A stretch of DNA of 64,000 bases, taken from positions 62,001 to 126,000 of the forward strand of contig NZ_PVTL01000009.1 in NCBI RefSeq assembly GCF_003003265.1, in the 5' to 3' direction. The position numbers and the translations under genes were made by a program. Within the stretch, counting starts at the first letter, position 1. Each line of letters opens with the position of its first letter. Below, one piece after another: positions 1 through 8,861 of the stretch. A model generated the notes under the pieces. It saw only the letters and a list, made by a program, of their open reading frames with translations, had not been told where the DNA came from and did no database searches. Source of the stretch: Glaciihabitans tibetensis. GTDB lineage: Bacteria; Actinomycetota; Actinomycetes; Actinomycetales; Microbacteriaceae.

Positions 1-27
1 GTTAGCTAGAAGATGGAAATGCCTAGG

Positions 28-546
28 TTAGCGCCCGGTGCCGCCGTGCACGACGGCCGGGGTGTCACCGTCGAGGTCGAACGCACTGTGCACCACGCGC
101 ACCGCGTCGTTAATGGTGTCGGCGCGGGTCACCACGGAGATGCGAATCTCACTGGTCGAGATCATCTCGATGTTGATTCCCGACTCGAACAGGGCCGTGA
201 ACAGCTTCGCGGAGACGCCGGCGTTCGTGCGCATCCCGGCGCCGACGAGCGACAGCTTGCCGATCTGGTCGTCGTACTGCAGCATCTCGAAGCCGACGGA
301 CTCCCGCTGCGCCTCCAGGGCGGCGATCGTGGCCGAACCCTCGGTCTTCGGCAGCGTGAAGGAGATGTCCGTACGGCCGGTGGCCGCCGCGGAGACGTTC
401 TGCACGATCATGTCGATGTTCGCGTTGGAGCTGGCGACGATGGTGAAAATCTGAGCCGCCTTGCCCGGGATGTCGGGGACTCCAGCGACGGTGATCTTCG
501 CTTGACTCAGATCGGCTGCCACTCCGGCGATCAGGGGCTCTTCCAC
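28..546 (-). other. lysC: Probable internal translation start giving aspartokinase beta subunit
   Basis: Inside lysC an in-frame GTG at 546 is preceded by GGAG with an 8-base spacer. Starting there gives a 172-residue protein beginning [10 protein letters not shown] and holding just the two ACT domains. In Corynebacterium glutamicum the same gene makes a 172-residue beta subunit from an internal GTG, and the enzyme is an alpha2beta2 heterotetramer. The position, length and first residues agree, so this is probably a genuine second product, although expression is inferred. Confidence 0.6.
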
Positions 547-1296
547 GCTGTTTTCTCCGTCTACTGGGTTAACGACCAGGGTTCCCTCGTTGTTATTGAA
601 CGAGGATCGCACATGCAGGGTGACACCGTGGCGACGGGCGTATTCGACGGCGCGGATGTACAGCACCTTCGCGCCCGCGGCGGCGAGTTCGAGCATCTCT
701 TCGCTGGTGATGCGATCGATCTTGCGCGCAGACGGCACCTGGCGCGGGTCCGAGGTGAAGATGCCGTCGACGTCGGTGTATATCTCGCAGACGTCGGCTT
801 TGAGAGCTGCGGCGAGCGCGACGGCGGTGGTGTCTGAGCCGCCCCGGCCGAGGGTGGTGATGTCGCCGGTGACACGGTTGAACCCCTGGAAACCGGCGAC
901 GATCGCGACGGCGCCCTCGTCGAGCGCCTCCCGAACACGACCGGGCGTGACATCCACAATCCGCGCGCTGCCGTGCTGAGCGTCGGTGATCATGCCGGCC
1001 TGGCTGCCGGTGTAGCTGCGCGCGTCGACGCCGAGGCTCTTGATGGACATGGCCAGGAGCGCCATAGCAATACGTTCGCCCGCGGTGAGCAGCATGTCGA
1101 GTTCACGGCCGGACGGCAGCGGCACAACCTCGTGGGCGAGGTCCATCAGTTCGTCGGTGGTGTCACCCATGGCGGACACCACAACAACGACTTCGTTGCC
1201 GGCCTTGCGGGTCTGAACGATCCGCTTGGCCACCCGCTTGATGCTCTCGGCATCCGCGACGGAAGATCCACCGTACTTCTGTACGATCAAGCTCAC
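28..1296 (-). CDS. lysC: Aspartate kinase (aspartokinase), alpha subunit
   Basis: Phosphorylates L-aspartate to 4-phosphoaspartate, the first step towards lysine, threonine, methionine and diaminopimelate. The 422-residue product matches the usual ~421 residues of actinobacterial enzymes. The amino-acid kinase domain opens with KYGGSS at residues 7-12 and contains [13 protein letters not shown]. Two ACT domains follow at the C-terminus and are the expected site of concerted lysine/threonine feedback. I chose the GTG at 1296 because AGGAG lies a few bases upstream and conserved sequence begins exactly there; the open frame extends upstream to 1617 but that part has no kinase character. No aspartate-semialdehyde dehydrogenase gene is downstream within the window, so the usual lysC-asd pairing cannot be checked. 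Confidence 0.96.
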   Translation of the reverse strand: MSLIVQKYGGSSVADAESIKRVAKRIVQTRKAGNEVVVVVSAMGDTTDELMDLAHEVVPLPSGRELDMLLTAGERIAMALLAMSIKSLGVDARSYTGSQAGMITDAQHGSARIVDVTPGRVREALDEGAVAIVAGFQGFNRVTGDITTLGRGGSDTTAVALAAALKADVCEIYTDVDGIFTSDPRQVPSARKIDRITSEEMLELAAAGAKVLYIRAVEYARRHGVTLHVRSSFNNNEGTLVVNPVDGENSVEEPLIAGVAADLSQAKITVAGVPDIPGKAAQIFTIVASSNANIDMIVQNVSAAATGRTDISFTLPKTEGSATIAALEAQRESVGFEMLQYDDQIGKLSLVGAGMRTNAGVSAKLFTALFESGINIEMISTSEIRISVVTRADTINDAVRVVHSAFDLDGDTPAVVHGGTGR

Positions 1297-1733
1297 TCGG
1301 TACTCCTGGGATCTCAGCGGAACGAACGCCAGCACTGGCTTCCGAGAGACGATCTTAGTCCTCGTGATGCGGCAGAACCTCCGGTCGGGTGGGTCGACGT
1401 CGGCGTCGCAAAAAAAGTTGCCGACGGACCAATCCGGTCTTGCGCTGGCTTCGAACCACAGTTGTCGTCGATGCAAGCGACGTTTGTTGAGGAGTCGGCA
1501 AACGTGAACGGCCAGCCCCTCTCGCTCCCCGCCTGGGCTGGAGCTTGTCGCCGACACCTCGTGGAACCGACCCCCGTCTGGTTCCGCGACCGAGTCCCCG
1601 CGCGGAATGCCCCCCAAAAGCCCCGCGCGGGGACTTCCTCTGCCTAACGCGCTCCGTACGACCGTCGATTCGCTGACCGGACAACGAGCGGCCTCCCCCG
1701 ATCCCCGACCGGCCAGTTGCCGAGCTGCCGCGA
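1297..1733. other. Intergenic region with lysC promoter; no gene seen
   Basis: This 437-base stretch separates the start of lysC from the end of the VanZ-like gene, both on the minus strand. Open frames crossing it are arginine/proline-rich, show no family resemblance and look like GC-rich noise. It should contain the lysC promoter, though I cannot name convincing -35/-10 boxes. A strong inverted repeat at 1593-1635 is listed separately. Confidence 0.6.
1593..1635. terminator. Perfect 13-bp inverted repeat, possible terminator of the VanZ-like gene
   Basis: AGTCCCCGCGCGG (1593-1605) pairs perfectly with CCGCGCGGGGACT (1623-1635) around a 17-base loop. It lies about 100 bases past the stop of the VanZ-like gene. 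Neither strand has a run of T after the stem, so it is not a textbook intrinsic terminator. Confidence 0.45.
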
Positions 1734-2249
1734 TTACCGGGAGGTCCGGCGCTCTGCTGCGGCGTGCCGACGAGGATGACCCCCATCAACGGCGATGATG
1801 CCGATCGCGAGCAGCACCCCGACTACCGCGCCAACGGTATTCATGAGCCAGTCGTCGGTGTCGCAGGCGCGACCGAGGGCCGGCAGGAGGGCCTGGAGCA
1901 ACTCGATGCCCGCCGACAGTCCCGACACCGCCGCGAGCACCGCCAGTGGGCGACGGAGCCAGAGCGCCCCGAACAGGGACAGCGGCACCATCATGGCGAC
2001 GTTGGCCAGAGTATCGATCCCTCGGGACGGCACGGAAAACTGAACCGTACAGAAGCCCGAGTCGCCGCCGTCGGACGGCGACACGGTCAGCGCGATGATG
2101 CCCAAGAGCCCTATCGCAGCCAATACGGAGAGGATCCGCGATTTCCCGGATCGGTGGAGTAACCAGCCGATCGTGGCGCTCGCGGCAACTGCAACCCAGA
2201 ACAGAACGCGCACTAACGAAGCGTTCTCGACCAGAAGGGTGCTGATCAC
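1734..2249 (-). CDS. VanZ-like family membrane protein
   Basis: A 171-residue integral membrane protein of the VanZ-like family. Hydrophobic segments lie near residues 11-28, 36-57, 80-100, 100-120 and 135-155. The family signature is clear: a [15 protein letters not shown]-type segment, then IELLQ, then a [15 protein letters not shown] block close to the C-terminus. VanZ itself gives low-level teicoplanin resistance, but most family members have no assigned role and none is proposed here. The start is GTG at 2249 with GCAGG a few bases upstream. The gene stands alone between lysC and the Atu4866-family gene. Confidence 0.85.
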   Translation of the reverse strand: MISTLLVENASLVRVLFWVAVAASATIGWLLHRSGKSRILSVLAAIGLLGIIALTVSPSDGGDSGFCTVQFSVPSRGIDTLANVAMMVPLSLFGALWLRRPLAVLAAVSGLSAGIELLQALLPALGRACDTDDWLMNTVGAVVGVLLAIGIIAVDGGHPRRHAAAERRTSR

Positions 2250-2361
2250 GGGCGCCTGCTTTCTTGACGGATCCCCGCGACGTGAGGGGCACTCAGAAGG
2301 TTAGGGGCATTCAGCGAGTGGGGGGCAATCGTGCCTCGGGTGATCCGCGGTCCGCACGCCA

Positions 2362-2637
2362 CTAGGGACGCGGTGCCGGCGAGGCGGCGTCACGGAACAT
2401 CACCATGCCTGCGTGGTAGAGCACGTCCTTACGGAACTCGCCGTCAGCCGAGAAGCCGGTGTCGTCGTGGTAGTAGATCATCGTTCCTTCGATTCTGTAA
2501 TCGCCGGTGTACGCCGCTTCGCGGCTGCCCCGCGCCTCGGTGTAGCGCCCCCCGGGCAAGAGACGTTGACGAATCACGCCATCGGCAGTGACCCAGAGTC
2601 CGACGAAGTCATGACCCACCGGCAATCGGTCGCTCAC
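2362..2637 (-). CDS. Atu4866-family small protein
   Basis: A 91-residue protein recognisable as an Atu4866-type domain, a small beta-barrel fold of unknown function. Characteristic stretches are GLWVTADGVIRQRLLPGGRY, a YTGDYRIEG segment, DDTGFSADG and VLYHAGMVMFR near the C-terminus. Its GTG start at 2637 overlaps the stop of the amidohydrolase gene by four bases (GTGA), so the two are almost certainly translationally coupled and co-transcribed. I do not know what it does; the pairing suggests a role linked to the amidohydrolase substrate. No signal peptide or membrane segment is visible. Confidence 0.85.
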   Translation of the reverse strand: MSDRLPVGHDFVGLWVTADGVIRQRLLPGGRYTEARGSREAAYTGDYRIEGTMIYYHDDTGFSADGEFRKDVLYHAGMVMFRDAASPAPRP

Positions 2638-4043
2638 AGGCCCGCCACCCGACGGATGATGGCGTCGCGTGAGCGAAGGACTTCGTCGCGCAGAGCGTCA
2701 AGGTCCTCACCGACTAGCACTCCTGCCCATTTGCGTGGATTTCCCGCGACGAGCACAGTTTCGATATTGCGCGCGTCGGCACCCAGAACGAGTGTTCCGA
2801 TGGCGTCGTTGAGCGGCATGTTGTTGATGCCGTCGGCCCGAACGACGAGGATGTCTGCATCCTTACCGGGGGTGAGCGAGCCGGTGACATCGCCGAGGGC
2901 ATTGGCTTTGGCGCCCTGGAGGGTGGCGAAGTCGAGCACGTCGCGGGTGCTGATGCGGTTCGGCGTCTCGGTCGTGCCGTAGGCGCTATTTGTGGCCCGC
3001 ATCCGCTGGATCGCGTGGAGGGTCCGCATCTGCGTGAACATGTCGCTTGCAAGCGCTACTTCCACGTCAATGCTCAGGCCTGGCCGAATGCCGACGGCGA
3101 GAGCCTCATCGATGGAAGGAATCGCCGTCTCGAGCCCAATCTGGGCGTCGGATGTCGGGGCGAGAGAGACCGTCACACCAGCCTCGCCCATGACCTTCCA
3201 GGCGTCAGGGGTGAGGCCCGTGGAGTGGATCAGAGTGAGAGTCGGATCGAGGATTCCCTGGCGTGCCCACCGCAGAATGGCCTCGGACGACGACAGGCCG
3301 AAGACGGCGTCGATGCTGGTCCAGACGTCGAGATCGCGGGCAAGGGCGGCGAGTTCGGGGCCGTAGGCGATGGCCGGGCCGGCAATCTCGTCGGTAGAAA
3401 GGGCGGCGAGTCTGAGCGTTACGAGTCCGTTGTTCGCGCCGTGAAACGAACCCCGGAGTCGTTCCATGTCTGCCGGCCACTGGTGGTCCCAGTCCCCGAA
3501 GTGGGGACCCATCGAGGCATGGACTCCGCGTATACCGGTGTCGATGAGGGCGTTGATGGCAGCATCCGAGTGCGCCGAAGTACGGGAGTTATGGGAGAAG
3601 TCGAGCATTGTGGTGATCCCCGAGTCGAGGGCCGTGAGCGCCGCGAGGCGGGTGCCGACGTGCATGTCGTGCGGTGTGTACAGCGGCGCGATGCCTGCGA
3701 GCGTGGACATGACGTACTCGCCGAGGTCCGTGACATCGGGGATGCTCCGACGTAGCTGGGTCTCCCACGCGTGGCGGTGGCTGTCGACGAAACCGGGGCT
3801 GACGATCGAGCCCCGTGTGTCCACAACGAGCGCTGAGGCAATTACCGCTGCGAGTTCTGGGTCGGAACGCAGGTCGGCGCCGACGGCGACGATGCGGGTT
3901 CCGGCAATCAGGACGTCGCCGGCGTCACGGTCGGGCACCTGAGGGTCCATGGTGACGACGGCCCCACCGGTCAGAAGGATCGGCCGACCGGCCGTGTGCG
4001 CAGAGGTGAACTCCGCGAGCGAGGGCGGTTGAGGGGAGGACAT
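2634..4043 (-). CDS. Amidohydrolase family protein (TRZ/ATZ or cytosine-deaminase-like metal hydrolase)
   Basis: A 469-residue metal-dependent hydrolase of the amidohydrolase superfamily. After an N-terminal composite beta domain (LTGGAVVTMD, VIVAVGADL-type strands) comes the metal motif GFVDSHRHAW, then SGITTMLDFSHN, a later histidine in LIHSTGLT and an aspartate in LAPTSDAQIG. The C-terminal GSLTPGKDADILVV stretch is typical of the family. The substrate cannot be read from sequence; cyclic amides, deaminable bases and related N-heterocycles are all possible. I chose the ATG at 4043, which has a GAAAGAAG-like site upstream and begins MSSPQPPS; the frame is open further upstream. It is divergent from the MmyB-type regulator across 176 bases. 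Confidence 0.88.
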   Translation of the reverse strand: MSSPQPPSLAEFTSAHTAGRPILLTGGAVVTMDPQVPDRDAGDVLIAGTRIVAVGADLRSDPELAAVIASALVVDTRGSIVSPGFVDSHRHAWETQLRRSIPDVTDLGEYVMSTLAGIAPLYTPHDMHVGTRLAALTALDSGITTMLDFSHNSRTSAHSDAAINALIDTGIRGVHASMGPHFGDWDHQWPADMERLRGSFHGANNGLVTLRLAALSTDEIAGPAIAYGPELAALARDLDVWTSIDAVFGLSSSEAILRWARQGILDPTLTLIHSTGLTPDAWKVMGEAGVTVSLAPTSDAQIGLETAIPSIDEALAVGIRPGLSIDVEVALASDMFTQMRTLHAIQRMRATNSAYGTTETPNRISTRDVLDFATLQGAKANALGDVTGSLTPGKDADILVVRADGINNMPLNDAIGTLVLGADARNIETVLVAGNPRKWAGVLVGEDLDALRDEVLRSRDAIIRRVAGL

Positions 4044-4219
4044 TATTCGACTTCTTTCGTAGCGTGGCGGAGGCGTTCTCATGAAGATCGACGCGGATGT
4101 CGGGATCGACTGAGCAACACGGCCAAGCCTGTCCGCTACTTGAGTTGTGGGACAGGCTGCTGTGTGCCGGGGTGCGGTGCGGCCTGCCTGAACGGGGTCC
4201 GAGCAACTACGGTCGACCT

Positions 4220-5068
4220 ATGAGTCCCACCGATCTCGGCATTTTCCTCAAGGCCCGTCGCGGCCACGTCGGGCCAGACGACGTCGGGCTGACCTCCCAG
4301 CCGGGGCGCAGAGTCTCTGGGCTGCGGCGCGAAGAGGTGGCGATGCTTGCCGGTGTAAGCGTCGACTACTACACGCGATTAGAACAGGGTCGGGAGAAAA
4401 ACCCATCGCCCGCTGTCCTGAACGCCCTCTCCCGGGCACTAAACCTCGATGCGGACCTTCGCGAGCATGTTTTCCGTCTGGCGGGCCTCGCACCTTCGCC
4501 GTTCCAGCCGCTGCAGAAATCCGTCAGCCCATCCCTGAAGGATCTTCTCGCGTCGTGGTCACATACCCCGGCCCTAATCATCAATCGGCAGCTCGACATC
4601 CTCGCCAAGAATGAACTTGCGGAAGCCCTCTACGCCGATTTCTCGACCGTCGACAACATTGTGCGCATGACCTTTATCGACCCAGCAGGTCGCGGCTTCT
4701 TCGCGGACTGGACTCGGGCGGCAGAGACATGTGTAGCCAACCTCCGACTCGCGCTCGGACATCCAAGCAGCCACGAGGCGGTCCTCGCGCTAGTGGCGGA
4801 GACGCACGCAGCTAGCGCGGAATTCCGAGCGCTCTGGGCCCGGCACGACGTGCGCGGTAAAACGCACGAGGCGAAGGCGTTCCATCATCGGGAGGTCGGT
4901 GACCTGCTTCTGAGTTACAACGCGTTCGACGTGAGGAGTTCGCCCGGCCAGCAGCTTGTTGTCTACCAAGCCGCGGCGGGAACGGCCAGCGCGGACAAGC
5001 TCCAGTTGCTCGGCACCCTCGTCGCAACGGCGCGATCTCGGCGCGCTGACACAGACACCGTCCACTGA
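4220..5068 (+). CDS. XRE-family transcriptional regulator with MmyB-like ligand-binding domain
   Basis: A 282-residue DNA-binding regulator. An N-terminal helix-turn-helix of the XRE type covers about residues 20-75 (LRREEVAMLAGVSVDYY, TRLEQGREKNPSPAVLNALS). The rest matches the MmyB-like ligand-binding domain, a PAS-like fold common in actinomycetes (RQLDILAKNELAEALYADF, HHREVGDLLLSYNAFDV). These proteins often sense a hydrophobic small molecule and frequently regulate a divergent enzyme gene. Here that neighbour is the amidohydrolase, which is the obvious candidate target. The ATG at 4220 lacks a good Shine-Dalgarno site, so the mRNA may be leaderless. Confidence 0.9.
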   Translation: MSPTDLGIFLKARRGHVGPDDVGLTSQPGRRVSGLRREEVAMLAGVSVDYYTRLEQGREKNPSPAVLNALSRALNLDADLREHVFRLAGLAPSPFQPLQKSVSPSLKDLLASWSHTPALIINRQLDILAKNELAEALYADFSTVDNIVRMTFIDPAGRGFFADWTRAAETCVANLRLALGHPSSHEAVLALVAETHAASAEFRALWARHDVRGKTHEAKAFHHREVGDLLLSYNAFDVRSSPGQQLVVYQAAAGTASADKLQLLGTLVATARSRRADTDTVH

Positions 5069-5094
5069 ATACGGCTGCAGCGCTGTTCGTTTAT

Positions 5095-5122
5095 CAGCAC
5101 TGAAAAAGTCCTCTCAGTGCTG
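5095..5122. terminator. Hairpin between convergent regulator gene and recR
   Basis: CAGCACTGA (5095-5103) pairs with TCAGTGCTG (5114-5122), a perfect 9-bp stem around a 10-base loop. The right arm includes the recR stop codon. It sits between two convergent genes and could act in both directions, although the T-run is in the loop rather than after the stem. Confidence 0.5.
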
Positions 5123-5713
5123 GACGAGCCGGCGGCCTTCGAAGGCGCGTCCGAGGGTGACCTCGTCGGCGTACTCCAGATCGCCACCGACAGGAAGTCC
5201 CGACGCCAGACGGGTTACGCGCAGGTTCGGCTGCACCAGCAATCGGGTCAGGTACGTTGCGGTCGCCTCACCCTCGAGGTTTGGGTCAGTCGCGATAATG
5301 ACCTCCGTCACCACGCCATCGGCGAGGCGTTGCACGAGGCTGCGAATGCGCAGGTCATCTGGCCCCACGCCATCAATGGGACTGATGGCGCCGCCCAGCA
5401 CGTGGTACAGGCCACGGAACTCGCGGGTGCGCTCGATAGCGACGACATCTTTCGCCTCTTCCACCACACAGATCGTGGCGGGCGAACGGCGTGGGTCGCG
5501 GCAGATACTGCAGGTCGCTTCTTCCGCGACGTTTCCGCAGATCTCGCAGAAGCGCACCTTCTCGCGAATCTCCAACAACACTTCGGCCAGACGGGTCACG
5601 TCGTAGGTTTCGGTCTGCAGGATGTGGAACGCGATGCGCTGGGCGGATTTCGGTCCAATACCGGGAAGCCGTCCGAGCTCGTCGATCAGTTCCTGGATGA
5701 TGCCTTCGTACAC
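5114..5713 (-). CDS. recR: Recombination mediator protein RecR
   Basis: RecR works with RecF and RecO to load RecA at single-strand gaps. The 199-residue length is standard. The N-terminal helix-hairpin-helix is [23 protein letters not shown] four-cysteine zinc finger follows ([18 protein letters not shown]), then a Toprim domain with [16 protein letters not shown] and a Walker-B-like [18 protein letters not shown]. The gene starts three bases after the dnaX stop, the classic dnaX-recR arrangement, but the small ybaB/ebfC gene often found between them is missing here. Confidence 0.98.
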   Translation of the reverse strand: MYEGIIQELIDELGRLPGIGPKSAQRIAFHILQTETYDVTRLAEVLLEIREKVRFCEICGNVAEEATCSICRDPRRSPATICVVEEAKDVVAIERTREFRGLYHVLGGAISPIDGVGPDDLRIRSLVQRLADGVVTEVIIATDPNLEGEATATYLTRLLVQPNLRVTRLASGLPVGGDLEYADEVTLGRAFEGRRLVQH

Positions 5714-5716
5714 GGC

Positions 5717-8700
5717 TTAGTCGTTTCTCGGCATAGGGATGACTCGGGGAGCCACCGGTTCTTCTTCAATAAAACTGGCACTGAGGATCTCGCGCACCAC
5801 GGATTCTCCGTAGCGCTGCTTCTCCCCCGGAGCCAGGCTCGGCGGCGGGGTGCCCTTGCCGAATGGTCGGGTAGGGGGCGCGGTCGGGTCGATCACCAGA
5901 CTCGGCTTCGCCGCCTGGACCGCCTTTGCTGCCTCGACGTTCTGCTGCGGCGTCGGAGTGGCGCCGCCGGGGATTGACGCGACAGCCCATCCGCCGGGTT
6001 CATACTCGGACTGCAGGTCGGGCTCGATCGGCTCGACGTAGTCGTCGGGCGGCGGGGCAAACGAGTCGGGGATGTCGCTGAGCTTGCGCTCACGCTGCCC
6101 GGCCGTCGACTGCGGCGAACGCCCCTGCTGCGACGCACCGGTTTGCGAGCGCGAGGCCTGCGGGCCGTTGGGCTGCGCACGGCTCGTCTGGGGCGAAGCT
6201 GACGGACGCCCCTGCGGCGGCGCGGTCCGGGTCGGCGCAGCCTGAGTTGGCGGAGCGGTCCGGGTCGGCGCAGCCGGAGATGGCGGCGCCGTCCGGATCG
6301 GCGCATTCTGGGTTGGCGGTGCGGTGCGAGCCTGGTCCGCTGTCGGCTGGGATCGCTGGGTCGCCTGCGACGTCTGTTGAGTTGCCTGCGATCGCTGACT
6401 GCCCTGGGGCGGCTGAGCCGACTGCTGCGGCTGAGTCGATTGCTGCGGCCGAGTCGCCTCAGGCGAACGAGGCTGTGATTGCGGCTGAGCGGAACCCGCC
6501 GAACTCTGCTGAACCGGGCGGGCGGGAGCGGGTGGCGTCGTCGTCGCGGACGCGGCAGCGGCAGCCGCCTGTGACGGGCCTCCGGTGCGGGCGGGCGGTG
6601 CGGTGTTAGCCATCGTCGGCTCCACGCGGGCGATGAACTTCACCCGGATGCCGAGCACATCGAGGATCGCCCTGCGAAGGTATTCGCTCACGCTCTCACC
6701 GTTCGACGGCGGCTGGCGGAAGTTCGCGACGTCGTTCTCACCCGGGAAGGTCAGCGTGAGCACGTCCCCCGCGAGCGCCCTGGCCTGCGACGAGAACACC
6801 ACGATCCACGCGCTGCGCTTTTCCTTCTCGACCAGCTCCAGAATCTCGGGCCAGGCGTCGCGCACCTGTTGGAGGGTGACGGGAATCACCGTCGAAGGAG
6901 CCGGGGTGGGGGATGCCGCGGCCGCCACGACCTCGGGAACCGCGGTAGCCCGTGCCGTGTCGTTGACGATGCCGGCAACAGAACGCGTGTCGGCGGGCGC
7001 CGCGGGAGCGTCGTCCGCTGCGGGAGTGTCGCCCCCGGCTTGCGATGCCGCCTCGCTGGTCGGCGGGACAGCGGTCGCGTCGGCTGCCGGAGGCGCCTGA
7101 GCCGCCGGAGGCGCCTGAGCGGCCTGAGTCGCCGGAGGTGCCTGAGTCGCGGACGCTGCGGGCGCACCCGACCCAGGAACGGCGATTGCGGGCCAGGACG
7201 TCGTCGCCGGAATGGGAGCGGCCGATCCCGGCTCGACGCCCGAAGGTGCCGAGGCTGCGGAGACTGGCGCGGTCTCGCCCTGACCTCGAACCGGTTCCCT
7301 CCGGCGTCCGACCGTGGACGATGCGTCGGGTCGGGCGGCCGCCGGCGCACCCGAGGACAGCGACGGTTCTGGCCGACGTGCAGCCCGATCAGCCATGGGC
7401 GCGGCCGAGCCACCCAGGCGCGGAGGAGCGCCGGTTCGCCCGGTACCAGCACCACTCGTACCAACTCCACCCGTACCAGCACCGCCAGAGGCGCCAACTC
7501 CCGAAGCGCCAACTCCCGCGCCACCAACACCCGAATCACCATCGCCAGCAGCGGTCGTGTCGACCCCAATGCGACGCTCGAGGCGTTCCAGCCGGGCGAG
7601 GGCTCCGCGTTCGGTCTCGTCGCTCGCGGGCACCAGCACGCGGGCGACCATGAGCTCGAGGTGCAGCCGCGGAGAGGTCGCGCCGGTCATCTCGGTCAGA
7701 GCCGCGTTGACCACGTCGGCCGCACGCGAGAGCTCCGCCGACCCAAACTTGTGGGATTGCTGCGCCATGCGCTCGAGCTCGTCCTGCGGGATTCCGCGCA
7801 GCACCGCGGAGGCACCCTCACCGGTCGCCGAAACGATGATGAGGTCGCGCAGTCGCTCGAGAAGGTCTTCGACAAATCGACGCGGGTCTTGGCCGGTCTG
7901 GATGATGCGGTCGACCGCACTGAACGCGGCTGCGGCGTCGCGGGCACCGACGGCGTCGACAACTTCGTCGAGCAGGGCACCGTGGGTGTAGCCGAGGAGC
8001 GCTACCGCCCGTTCGTACTCAATGTTGGTGCCCTCGGATCCCGCCATCAGCTGGTCGAGCAGCGACAGCGTGTCACGCACCGACCCACCACCGGCTCGCA
8101 CCACGAGCGGCAGCACTCCGGGGGCAACGGTGATGCTTTCTTCCTCGCAGAGGTGCTGAACATACTCGAGCATCTGCGCCGGTGGCACGAGCCGGAACGG
8201 GTAGTGGTGGGTGCGCGAGCGAATAGTGCCGATGACCTTCTCAGGCTCGGTCGTCGCGAAGATGAACTTGACGTGCTCCGGCGGCTCTTCGACGATCTTC
8301 AGCAGCGCGTTGAAGCCGGTCGTGGTGACCATGTGCGCTTCGTCGAGGATGAAGATCTTGTAGCGATCGCGCGCCGGGGCGAAAATGGCCCGCTCACGCA
8401 GGTCGCGGGCGTCGTCGACACCACCGTGGCTGGCGGCGTCGATCTCGACGACATCCATCGAGCCGCCCCCGTCACGCGACAGCTCAACGCAGCTGGGGCA
8501 CACTCCGCACGGGGTATCGGTCGGCCCCTCCACACAGTTCAAACAGCGGGCGAGAATACGAGCGGATGTCGTCTTGCCGCAGCCACGCGGACCACTAAAG
8601 AGGTATGCGTGGTTCACCCGGTCGGTGCGCAAAGCCGTGCGCAGCGGATCGGTCACCTGAGACTGTCCGATCAGTTCGGAAAAAGTCTCCGGGCGATACC

Positions 8701-8722
8701 GGCGATACAGGGCTGTAACCAC
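5717..8722 (-). CDS. dnaX: DNA polymerase III subunit gamma/tau
   Basis: The clamp-loader ATPase of the replicative polymerase. Residues 1-370 form the conserved AAA+ part: Walker A GPRGCGKT (44-51), a zinc site from Cys63, Cys72, Cys75 and Cys78, Walker B LDEAH, and TIRSRTHHYPF with the arginine finger. At 1001 residues it is long even for actinobacteria. The extra length comes from a Gly-rich linker (about 385-430), Ala/Pro/Gln tracts (about 500-590) and a long Pro/Gln/Thr region (about 710-880) with repeated RTAPP units, flanking a conserved tau-like segment (about 625-700). I see no A-rich slippery site of the kind E. coli uses to make gamma, so only one product is expected. Upstream of recR on the same strand. 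Confidence 0.97.
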   Translation of the reverse strand: MVTALYRRYRPETFSELIGQSQVTDPLRTALRTDRVNHAYLFSGPRGCGKTTSARILARCLNCVEGPTDTPCGVCPSCVELSRDGGGSMDVVEIDAASHGGVDDARDLRERAIFAPARDRYKIFILDEAHMVTTTGFNALLKIVEEPPEHVKFIFATTEPEKVIGTIRSRTHHYPFRLVPPAQMLEYVQHLCEEESITVAPGVLPLVVRAGGGSVRDTLSLLDQLMAGSEGTNIEYERAVALLGYTHGALLDEVVDAVGARDAAAAFSAVDRIIQTGQDPRRFVEDLLERLRDLIIVSATGEGASAVLRGIPQDELERMAQQSHKFGSAELSRAADVVNAALTEMTGATSPRLHLELMVARVLVPASDETERGALARLERLERRIGVDTTAAGDGDSGVGGAGVGASGVGASGGAGTGGVGTSGAGTGRTGAPPRLGGSAAPMADRAARRPEPSLSSGAPAAARPDASSTVGRRREPVRGQGETAPVSAASAPSGVEPGSAAPIPATTSWPAIAVPGSGAPAASATQAPPATQAAQAPPAAQAPPAADATAVPPTSEAASQAGGDTPAADDAPAAPADTRSVAGIVNDTARATAVPEVVAAAASPTPAPSTVIPVTLQQVRDAWPEILELVEKEKRSAWIVVFSSQARALAGDVLTLTFPGENDVANFRQPPSNGESVSEYLRRAILDVLGIRVKFIARVEPTMANTAPPARTGGPSQAAAAAASATTTPPAPARPVQQSSAGSAQPQSQPRSPEATRPQQSTQPQQSAQPPQGSQRSQATQQTSQATQRSQPTADQARTAPPTQNAPIRTAPPSPAAPTRTAPPTQAAPTRTAPPQGRPSASPQTSRAQPNGPQASRSQTGASQQGRSPQSTAGQRERKLSDIPDSFAPPPDDYVEPIEPDLQSEYEPGGWAVASIPGGATPTPQQNVEAAKAVQAAKPSLVIDPTAPPTRPFGKGTPPPSLAPGEKQRYGESVVREILSASFIEEEPVAPRVIPMPRND

Positions 8723-8861
8723 CTAGACAGGATAGCCGCGACCACCGACTGTCGGCTGCGTCACTCCCCAGTGGTGGCCGGCCAGCCAGCCGCGCCCGCT
8801 ACGGGGAGGAGCAGTCGCCGATTCCCGCCCACTCGCCGCCCCCGAGGACTACCCTGACCGT

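Noticed and set aside
5717-8722. Programmed frameshift producing a separate gamma subunit
   Set aside because: I saw no A-rich slippery heptamer followed by a stem in this GC-rich gene.
6869-8857. A 662-codon open frame on the + strand across dnaX
   Set aside because: It is antisense to conserved dnaX, Arg/Gly-rich and without any family motif. It is a GC-rich shadow of the real gene.
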